Shown: positions 32,980-38,520 of the stretch, one piece after another
Position numbering within the stretch: the stretch's first letter is position 1
How the letters are laid out: the number at the start of each line of letters is the position of its first letter
Assembly (NCBI GenBank): GCA_002482845.1
Contig: DLGT01000131.1
Location: forward strand, 1 to 38,520
DNA from: Saprospiraceae bacterium UBA7687
GTDB taxonomy: Bacteria > Bacteroidota > Bacteroidia > Chitinophagales > Saprospiraceae
Reading direction: 5' to 3'
Length of the DNA stretch: 38,520 bases
The notes under the pieces: model-generated
Databases searched by the model: none
What the model was told of the DNA's origin: nothing
What the model saw: the letters and a program-made list of their open reading frames with translations, nothing else
Made by a program: the position numbers and the translations under genes

Positions 32980-34635
32980 ATGAGATCACTTTTTGCTTTT
33001 TTACTTTTTAGCGCAATTACGACCTATAATATTCAAGCTCAAGTGTCGATAGACAAAGCACTGATCGCAAAGTTTGACCAATTGCTTTCAGAGAAATTTA
33101 AAAGTAATGAAACAGGTGCCACAGCTTTGATATCCAAAAAAGGACAAGTCATCTACAAAAAGGCTTTTGGAATGGCTAATCTCGAGTTGAATGTGCCCAT
33201 GCAAACTGAAAATGTTTTTAGAATTGGGTCTATCAGTAAACAATTTACAGCTATAGCTATCTTACAATTGATGGAACAAGGTAAACTGTCTCTTCAAGAT
33301 GACATTACTAAGTTCATTCCTGATTATCCTACACATGGACATAAAATTACAGTTGAACACTTACTGACCCATACATCAGGGATCCAAAGTTATACCAATA
33401 TGAAAGAATTTGGGGCTATCAGTCGATTAGACAAAAAGCCTGAAGAATTGATACAGTTTTTTAAAAATCAACCCATGGAATTTGCGCCTGGCACCAAATG
33501 GAATTATAACAACTCTGGTTATTTCCTGCTTGGTTATATCATAAAGAAAGTATCTGGCAAAACTTATCCTGAATATATCGAAGAAAACATATTCAAAGCA
33601 CTCGGTATGAACAATTCTTATTATGGAAGTGACTCGAAAATCATTAAAAACAGGGCGGCTGCATATGGTAAAGACAATAAAGGTTTTGTCAATGCCGATC
33701 CATTGAGTATGACGCTGCCTTATGCTGCTGGTTCGCTTCAGTCCACCGTCGAAGATTTGTACAAATGGAATCAAGCAGTTCAAACATATAAATTGGTGAA
33801 AAAAGAAACCCTTGATAAAGCTTTTACGCCTTACGTGTTGGCAGATGGTAAAAAGACGGATTATGGATATGGATGGGGAATAGACAATATCCAAGGCAGT
33901 ACAGCAATCCAACATGGTGGCGGAATACCTGGCTTCTTGACCATGGGTATTTACTTGCCAAAAGAAGATGTTTTTGTTGCTTTATTTTCTAATTGTGATT
34001 GCAATAGTCCTGAAGAAACTGCTGTAAAATTGGCTGCACTGACGATAGGTAAACCATTTGAATACACAGAATCAAAGGCAGATACGACAGCTATGAAACA
34101 AGTGACAGGCGTATATGAAATTCCAGGTGACGAAGAACAAAGGTATATAACTTACTCGGATGGGAAACTATACTCTCAGAGAAATAGAAGCACCAAATTT
34201 AACATCAAACCTTATGAGAAGGATAAGTATTTTTTTGAAAGTATGATGAATTCTATAGAATTTGTAAGGAACAAATCTGGTGAAGTGGAGAAATTAATAT
34301 TTAAGGGTAGGAGTGAGCCTACTGAATGGATGAAGACGAATAAGCCAATTCCAAGTATTATGGAAATTGATGTTGATGAAAGTATTTTGGAATCATACAC
34401 AGGAGATTATGAATTAGGACCCAACTTTATATTGACTGTGACAAAAGAAGACAATCAACTTATCACACAAGCGACAGGTCAAGGAAAAATAGAAATATTT
34501 GCTGAGACAGAAACCAAATTCTTTGTAAAAGTGATGGATGCACAACTGGAGTTTGTCAAAGACAGTACTGGTAAAGTTGAAAAGCTTATACTCACTCAAG
34601 GTGGTCAAAAGATGCATGCTAAAAAGATAAAATAA
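32980..34635 (+). CDS. Secreted serine hydrolase of the class C beta-lactamase/PBP4* family
   Basis: Starting at ATG 32980, this 551-residue protein has a signal peptide (MRSLFAFLLFSAITTYNIQA). The beta-lactamase fold shows all three motifs: SISK with nucleophile S84 and K87, YNN at 176-178, and HGGG from H312 in place of KTG, as in esterase or D-aminopeptidase-like members. A C-terminal region of about 180 residues forms two lipocalin-like or DUF3471-like segments (YEIPGDEEQRYITYSDGKLY, YTGDYELGPNFILTVTKEDN). Likely a periplasmic or secreted esterase, peptidase or D-amino acid hydrolase; resistance to beta-lactams should not be inferred. No functional link to neighbours is seen. Confidence 0.88.
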   Translation: MRSLFAFLLFSAITTYNIQAQVSIDKALIAKFDQLLSEKFKSNETGATALISKKGQVIYKKAFGMANLELNVPMQTENVFRIGSISKQFTAIAILQLMEQGKLSLQDDITKFIPDYPTHGHKITVEHLLTHTSGIQSYTNMKEFGAISRLDKKPEELIQFFKNQPMEFAPGTKWNYNNSGYFLLGYIIKKVSGKTYPEYIEENIFKALGMNNSYYGSDSKIIKNRAAAYGKDNKGFVNADPLSMTLPYAAGSLQSTVEDLYKWNQAVQTYKLVKKETLDKAFTPYVLADGKKTDYGYGWGIDNIQGSTAIQHGGGIPGFLTMGIYLPKEDVFVALFSNCDCNSPEETAVKLAALTIGKPFEYTESKADTTAMKQVTGVYEIPGDEEQRYITYSDGKLYSQRNRSTKFNIKPYEKDKYFFESMMNSIEFVRNKSGEVEKLIFKGRSEPTEWMKTNKPIPSIMEIDVDESILESYTGDYELGPNFILTVTKEDNQLITQATGQGKIEIFAETETKFFVKVMDAQLEFVKDSTGKVEKLILTQGGQKMHAKKIK

Positions 34636-34786
34636 AGAAGAATCGTAATGGTTGTCATTTCGTCTTAAAGGAAATCCTATACTTTATACGATTTAAATTA
34701 GAGCAAGTCCAATCTATAAGAGATGTGTTAAGCAGTTTTAGGAATTAAATAAAGCTGTTTGTAATAAACGAATGCTAAATTGTAGC

Positions 34787-34794
34787 TATTTTTG
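34787..34794 (+). promoter_or_regulatory. -7 promoter element of the zinc-ribbon membrane protein gene
   Basis: TATTTTTG matches TAnnTTTG exactly, 70 bp before the ATG at 34864. A TTTG at 34758-34761 is 25 bp upstream, slightly far for a -33 element. Confidence 0.4.
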
Positions 34795-34863
34795 TCGGAA
34801 ATCTGGAACCTGATTCATTTTTAGCCATTTTTCTGAACATCAACGAACAGCCAAAAGCACATT

Positions 34864-35796
34864 ATGATTTTTCCTAAAGCAAAAAAAATAGCTAAAGAAC
34901 TTGATTGGTACAAACAAAATGATGGTGTCTTTGGCTTATACAAAGGCTATTTCTTTAATGTAGGTGATGGAAATATTTTGAGTAATCCGCAATATAAATA
35001 TGTCGTGGCATTTACTGGTTACTTATCAGATTTACAGATTATCACTATAAAACTGAGGCTACAATCTAATAAGGAAATGTTGAAATTCTCAAACTTTGAA
35101 ATTGGTGAGAACATATTCACGGTTAATTTTATTGAAAATATTACACTTACCAAATTAAAGACAGTCTACGCTTTATTTGATTTTTTTGTTGATATATATA
35201 AGGAACTAGAAATTCCGGAACAGGACAATTGTCATAGGTGTACTTCCATTAAGAATAATCATTATTATGTGCTAAATGGTCAAGGCACGATTATATGTGA
35301 TGCTTGTTTTGAAGGTATTAACCAAAGTCAAATTAAGGCTGAAACTAAAAGACAAATGTTTGAGAATGGATATTTGACAGGCTTATTAGGGGCTTCTGTT
35401 TTTTCAATGTTGGGAATTCTTTTGTGGGTGTTTTTTGCCGTTTATTTAGGTGTAATATCTTCCGGAATGGCTATGGTTATTGCGCTTTTAGGTATAAAGG
35501 GATATGAATATTTTGGTGGTAAACTTGGTGCGTTGACAAAATATATTTTACTTTTCGCCAATATTATGAGTATCATCGTTGGAAATATATTTGCATTGAC
35601 GGCTCAGCTGATGGATCAAGGTTACTCAATATTTCAATCGATCGACTTAATGAGGTTTGACGATGTAGTAATGAATTTGTTTCTTAGAAATATAATTCTT
35701 TCATTTACACTAGCTATATTGGTTTGGATATGGTTGTTATTTATCATGGAGGATAAAAGATTGTCTATCAAGCTGGCAGAAAAGCTAAATACTTAA
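34864..35796 (+). CDS. Membrane protein with zinc-ribbon-like Cys pairs
   Basis: This 310-residue protein begins with a soluble region of about 115 residues without recognised motif. C123/C126 (CHRC) and C145/C148 (CDAC) then form a zinc-ribbon-like knuckle. The C-terminal half has about four hydrophobic helices (near 175-197, 198-214, 225-247 and 278-298), ending with a charged tail. Function is unknown; such ribbon-plus-membrane proteins are common and poorly studied. Its stop codon (35794-35796) touches the target duplication of the MITE-like element that follows, so the element inserted exactly at the gene's end without altering its sequence. Confidence 0.6.
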   Translation: MIFPKAKKIAKELDWYKQNDGVFGLYKGYFFNVGDGNILSNPQYKYVVAFTGYLSDLQIITIKLRLQSNKEMLKFSNFEIGENIFTVNFIENITLTKLKTVYALFDFFVDIYKELEIPEQDNCHRCTSIKNNHYYVLNGQGTIICDACFEGINQSQIKAETKRQMFENGYLTGLLGASVFSMLGILLWVFFAVYLGVISSGMAMVIALLGIKGYEYFGGKLGALTKYILLFANIMSIIVGNIFALTAQLMDQGYSIFQSIDLMRFDDVVMNLFLRNIILSFTLAILVWIWLLFIMEDKRLSIKLAEKLNT

Positions 35797-35801
35797 AAGG
35801 A

Positions 35802-35939
35802 GAGTGTACTCTGAAAAGTCCTTAGTTCAAATAAAATGAAAAATTCTGATTTCTACTGTTTTGATAATCAGTCGTTTCCCTTCAGGGGCAGGGTAAAAAA
35901 GGCTGATTATCAACCAATTTATGTTTTTGGAGTGCACTC
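35802..35939. mobile_element. MITE-like non-autonomous element, 138 bp
   Basis: The ends are GAGTGTACTC (35802-35811) and GAGTGCACTC (35930-35939), inverted with respect to each other and continuing into similar A-rich flanks (TGAAAAG against CAAAAAC on the other strand). An inner perfect inverted repeat TTGATAATCAG (35861-35871) pairs with CTGATTATCAA (35903-35913). Identical AAAGGA hexamers directly flank the element (35796-35801 and 35940-35945), as expected for a target-site duplication. No open reading frame of note lies within. Could be a deletion derivative of an insertion sequence or a repeat with an RNA-folding role. Confidence 0.65.
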
Positions 35940-35999
35940 AAAGGAGAATATTCGTAAATGCTGTGATAACACATCAATGATTAGCCTAAAAAAAAAGTT

Positions 36000-36413
36000 A
36001 TGACTTTAAAATTGGACACCATTATCATTTTTGTTAAAGATTTAGAATCCCTAAAAGATTTTTATGTGGATGTTTTGGGGTTAGAAATTCTAGAAGAAAC
36101 CCCAAGTCAATGGTTGCTTCTAAGCGCAGGAGGTTGTAATCTTGGATTACATCAGATAGGAGAAGCATATCTAGATGAAAGTAATGAAGATACCACGTAT
36201 GAAACAAATACCAAAATCGTTTTTGAAATAGACGGCGATATTCATGTCTTGAGAAATGATCTGCTTTCTAAAAATGTCCTTATGCAAGAAATCATGACTT
36301 GGGACAACTATCCCTATATACTTTGTGATGGTCAAGATCTAGAAGGAAATATATTTCAATTAAAGGCAAAAAGGTGTAGTTATAATTTTTCAAACTTTAA
36401 TTCTATACATTAA
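36000..36413 (+). CDS. VOC (glyoxalase/bleomycin-resistance-like) family protein
   Basis: This 137-residue protein shows the VOC fold pattern: LDTIIIFVKDLESLKDFYVDVLGLEI at the start of the first half, a central IVFEID strand, and DLEGNIFQLKA at the end with the Glu-less metal-side strand. VOC proteins include glyoxalases, dioxygenases and antibiotic-binding proteins; substrate cannot be assigned. The C-terminal tail (about 125-137) is unusual and Asn/Phe-rich. A second VOC gene starts 18 bp downstream from its own likely promoter. Confidence 0.75.
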   Translation: MTLKLDTIIIFVKDLESLKDFYVDVLGLEILEETPSQWLLLSAGGCNLGLHQIGEAYLDESNEDTTYETNTKIVFEIDGDIHVLRNDLLSKNVLMQEIMTWDNYPYILCDGQDLEGNIFQLKAKRCSYNFSNFNSIH

Positions 36414-36418
36414 CTTTG
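36411..36418 (+). promoter_or_regulatory. -7 promoter element overlapping the first VOC stop codon
   Basis: TAACTTTG matches TAnnTTTG exactly and begins with the stop codon of the upstream VOC gene. The start codon of the second VOC gene follows at 36432. Confidence 0.4.
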
Positions 36419-36431
36419 CATAAAAAAGATC

Positions 36432-36824
36432 ATGAACCTAGATTTCAAACCCAATGGATACAATTCAGCATCTCCTTACTTTATTGTCGATGAGGCACAG
36501 AAGTTGATAGATTTTCTTGTTTATGTTTTTGATGCTAAACAGTTAAGACGATATGATCGAAATGATGGTAGCATTATGCACGCAGAAATAAAAATTGATG
36601 ATTCAGTGATAATGTTATCAAATGCTACTAAAGAATATCCTGCAATGAGATTAGTGATGCATGTATATGTTCTCAATGTGGATGAAATCTTTGAGAAAGC
36701 TGTTAGAGCTGGTTGTGAAATCATAGACAAACCCAAAACTCGGGAAGGTGATCCCGACAAACGTGGTGCCTTTAAAGATTTTGCTTGAAATATTTGGTCA
36801 GTGGCAACGCAAGTAGTTTCGTAG
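36432..36824 (+). pseudogene. PhnB-like VOC gene interrupted by a nonsense codon
   Basis: The frame from ATG 36432 ends after 118 residues at TGA (36786-36788), directly after KRGAFKDFA. Members of this PhnB-like VOC family normally continue with a Gly-Asn-x-Trp stretch and a short strand. Reading through the TGA gives NIWSVATQVVS to a TAG at 36822-36824, just such a tail, so a single G-to-T change of a GGA Gly codon explains the stop. The lost tail is only about 12 residues but includes the conserved end of the last strand. The truncated protein may still be made; a sequencing error at this base is the alternative. Confidence 0.65.
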
Positions 36825-36911
36825 CTCGGTCCATTTTGATAATGATTAAATGGTTGCAGTTTAAATTGATTAATGGATTTTGCATAATCCTTAAAGAATA
36901 ACATACATCAG

Positions 36912-36944
36912 CTTGTCACCAACAATTAAAGATTAGTAAATTTG
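36912..36944 (+). promoter_or_regulatory. Promoter of the methyltransferase gene
   Basis: An exact -7 element TAAATTTG (36937-36944) is preceded by CTTG at 36912-36915, 21 bp upstream, a fair -33 element. The ATG at 36974 follows 29 bp after the -7 element. Confidence 0.45.
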
Positions 36945-36973
36945 GAGGAACCAAAACTGGAAACCATCATTAA

Positions 36974-37606
36974 ATGGACAAATATCAAAAAACATTCGCT
37001 ACATGGAATAAAGTAGCTATCAGGTACCAAGAAAAATTTATGGACTTAGACCTGTACAACGACACTTATGATGTTATATGTCAGTCCCTTCCAAAAGATA
37101 AGTCCAAACTATTGGATGTAGGTTGTGGACCTGGCAATATTACAAAGTACCTGCTATCAAAAAGACCAGATTTTGATATTTTAGGCATCGATGTCGCACC
37201 CAATATGATATCCCAGGCTACAAATAATAATCCAAAAGCAACATTTGCTCTCATGGATACTAGAGATATACAGCAATTAATTGGGAATTATGACGGTATT
37301 ATTTGTGGCTTTTGTATACCTTATTTATCTAAGACCGACACTACAAAATTGATCAACGACTGCTATAACTTACTTAATGAAGGTGGGTTACTATACCTTA
37401 GTTTTGTAGAGGGTGATCCGAAAAAATCTGGCTATCAGATTGGAAGTACTGGCGAAAGTGTTTATTTTTATTACCATCTATTAGACGACATTCAATCTCA
37501 AATCATTGAAAATAATTTTTCAGAGATAAAGGTGTTTAACGTGGAATACCCTAAAACAGCATTTGAAGTAGAGAAACATACCGTTGTGATAGCTAGGAAG
37601 TATTGA
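36974..37606 (+). CDS. Class I SAM-dependent methyltransferase
   Basis: This 210-residue protein has the Rossmann-fold methyltransferase motifs: LLDVGCGPGNITKYLL (motif I, SAM binding, about 45-60), ILGIDVAPNMISQA (motif II with acidic D that binds the ribose, about 67-80), and IICGFCIPYLS followed by LLNEGGLLYLSFVEG (about 105-145). The closest general group is the ubiquinone/small-molecule methyltransferase type. Substrate is not deducible. It appears monocistronic. Confidence 0.85.
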   Translation: MDKYQKTFATWNKVAIRYQEKFMDLDLYNDTYDVICQSLPKDKSKLLDVGCGPGNITKYLLSKRPDFDILGIDVAPNMISQATNNNPKATFALMDTRDIQQLIGNYDGIICGFCIPYLSKTDTTKLINDCYNLLNEGGLLYLSFVEGDPKKSGYQIGSTGESVYFYYHLLDDIQSQIIENNFSEIKVFNVEYPKTAFEVEKHTVVIARKY

Positions 37607-37699
37607 GAAAAAGTGTATTGGGTCTCAAAAATTGAAATATTTGGTTAGTATTTGACAATTTCCTATTTAGAGAATGAAGAGAGGACAAATAAAAATGGG

Positions 37700-37707
37700 T
37701 ATATTTG
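37700..37707 (+). promoter_or_regulatory. -7 promoter element of the DUF3830-like gene
   Basis: TATATTTG matches TAnnTTTG exactly. It overlaps the TTG at 37705, excluding that codon as start and supporting ATG 37726. Confidence 0.4.
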
Positions 37708-37725
37708 CTAAATATTTACGCAAGA

Positions 37726-38142
37726 ATGATGAATGGATTTAAAATAACAACTCCAAATAATATTGAGATAAGTTTTGAATTTTATACTGATGAAGCTCCA
37801 CAAACTTGTAAAGCTTTTCAAAGTATATTACCTTTCACAAAGATGTTTTATCATGCAAGGGTTTCTGGGCAGGAGATATGGATTAATGATGTGCCGAAAT
37901 TGGATATTATACAAGAGAATGCATCCATACACATTGAAATAGGAGAAGTTGTCTTTGGTCCTTCAAAACCAATTCGTGTAAAAACAGCAAATTGTTTTGG
38001 TATTTACTATGGCGAAGGAAAAGGCCTTGATGCTTGTAATATATTTGCAAAAGTAGTTGATGCTGATAGACAAAAATTAATGGAATTGGGTGATAAAATT
38101 TGGAAAGGTGGGGCCCAAGAATTGGTAATTTCGTTGTTATAA
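37726..38142 (+). CDS. DUF3830-like, cyclophilin-like-fold protein
   Basis: The start at ATG 37726 gives 138 residues; ATG 37729 is equally possible. The pattern of EAPQTCKAFQSILPF, FYHARVSGQEIWI, IGEVVFGP and WKGGAQELVISL matches the DUF3830 family as I remember it, which adopts a cyclophilin-like fold. No enzymatic function is established, and key prolyl-isomerase residues are not evident. It stands alone after the methyltransferase gene. Confidence 0.6.
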   Translation: MMNGFKITTPNNIEISFEFYTDEAPQTCKAFQSILPFTKMFYHARVSGQEIWINDVPKLDIIQENASIHIEIGEVVFGPSKPIRVKTANCFGIYYGEGKGLDACNIFAKVVDADRQKLMELGDKIWKGGAQELVISLL

Positions 38143-38301
38143 TCCATAGTTGACTTTTATATTTCCTAGACAAAGTCGGCTTATGCTCCATAGAGTAGGA
38201 TGAACATCTTTAAAGTCCCTACTTTTTACAATATTGGTAATGCAGCAACCTACTTGCATTGTTTCAATGATATTATGTGAAGCCATTAATCAATGCACTA
38301 C

Positions 38302-38454
38302 TTAATAAAAGCCTTTTGATGAATCCTTGTATGTTTCATGACAGGTGGGTAGTTCTTTGTTAGCAAGCTTAAAGTCTTCATAAGCAATCCTTTTATCTTC
38401 ACAGATAGCGCTTAGGCTTTTATGACCTGTCCAAAAGCCTTTATGACTAGTTCG
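38302..38454 (-). pseudogene. Possible decayed reading frame at the repeat boundary
   Basis: On the minus strand 50 codons are open between TAA at 38457-38455 and TAA at 38304-38302. The translation (SHKGFWTGHKSL, ICEDKRIAYEDFKLANKEL, CHETYKDSSKGFY) is protein-like but has no start codon and merges upstream into the 21-bp repeats. It may be the C-terminal relic of a repeat-containing gene. A chance frame cannot be excluded. Confidence 0.3.
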
Positions 38455-38520
38455 TTAGCCTTTATAGGAAGTCCTAAAGCTTAACTGACTAGTCCTAAAG
38501 CTTAATTAGGAAGTCCTAAA
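38411..38520. repeat. Degenerate 21-bp tandem repeats, open at the window edge
   Basis: Units are 38411-38431 (CTTAGGCTTTTATGACCTGTC written as 20 plus C), 38432-38453, 38454-38473, 38474-38494, 38495-38515 and a partial unit to 38520. Unit lengths are 21, 22, 20, 21 and 21 bp. Consensus is roughly CTAAAGCTT-ATGACTAGTC; the last two full units are most alike. There are no spacers, so it is not a CRISPR array. The repeat's end lies outside the window. Confidence 0.65.

Larger units (their letters stand above)
38143..38520. other. Gene-poor window end
   Basis: The 378 bp after the DUF3830-like gene contain no intact gene that I can support. They hold a decayed minus-strand frame (38302-38454) and the start of a degenerate tandem repeat (38411-38520), which continues beyond the window. 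Confidence 0.6.

Noticed and set aside
33427..33915. 162-codon minus-strand frame inside the serine hydrolase
   Set aside because: It covers the coding strand of the catalytic motifs in the opposite sense and looks like mirrored codon bias, not a gene.
32980..34635. Beta-lactam resistance gene
   Set aside because: The third motif is HGGG rather than KTG and the C-terminal domains match the esterase/peptidase-like members, so resistance is not supported.
36521..36904. 127-codon minus-strand frame across the VOC pseudogene
   Set aside because: The forward strand has clear VOC family homology; the reverse translation has no recognisable feature.
38411..38520. CRISPR array
   Set aside because: Units are contiguous, degenerate and of variable length without spacers, and no cas gene is near.

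Overview
The window is AT-rich bacterial DNA, most likely from a Bacteroidota member. The evidence is a SusC/SusD pair, a one-protein hybrid two-component sensor with an AraC output domain, many exact or near matches to the Bacteroidota -7 promoter element TAnnTTTG, relaxed lipoprotein signals, and a fused ResB-CcsA cytochrome c assembly protein. A Saprospiria-like lineage is plausible but cannot be shown from sequence alone. I saw no rRNA, tRNA, CRISPR array or replication origin.

Layout. (1) 256-4289: a tight three-gene operon encoding a membrane b-type cytochrome with two H-x13-H pairs, an Fe-S/FAD/NAD(P) oxidoreductase and a 23-heme c-type cytochrome. (2) 4512-6002: a Fic-domain protein. 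(3) 6823-18105: a compact fructan utilisation locus with a hybrid two-component sensor, an MFS sugar porter, SusC, SusD and a GH32 fructosidase. (4) 18477-27387: a second electron-transfer operon encoding a giant 1815-residue cytochrome with 73 CXXCH motifs, a probable outer-membrane beta-barrel, an OB-like lipoprotein and a 13-heme cytochrome. (5) 27409-30522, convergent: the ResB-CcsA heme-attachment protein. (6) 30801-31601: a lipoprotein with a duplicated domain. (7) 32079-38142: mixed genes (secreted protein, serine hydrolase, zinc-ribbon membrane protein, two VOC genes of which one carries a nonsense codon, a methyltransferase, a DUF3830-like protein) plus a MITE-like element. (8) 38302-38520: degenerate 21-bp tandem repeats running off the window edge.

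How the parts fit. The three multiheme proteins together carry 109 CXXCH motifs. The heme-attachment gene and both multiheme operons, plus the 30801-31601 lipoprotein gene, share one promoter design: CYGAAnnGG-like half-sites repeated every 21 bp, placed 35-36 bp (or 46 bp) from a -7 element. This suggests one regulon for a large electron-transfer apparatus running from a membrane cytochrome b through periplasmic hemes to an outer-membrane or extracellular heme wire. The giant cytochrome is built of 9-heme super-repeats with almost invariant length (222, 222, 221, 221, 221 codons) and has a stretch of about 1030 residues with no Lys or Arg. The fructan locus lies between the two electron-transfer operons, and a 33-bp near-identical sequence containing the same operator occurs on both sides of it.
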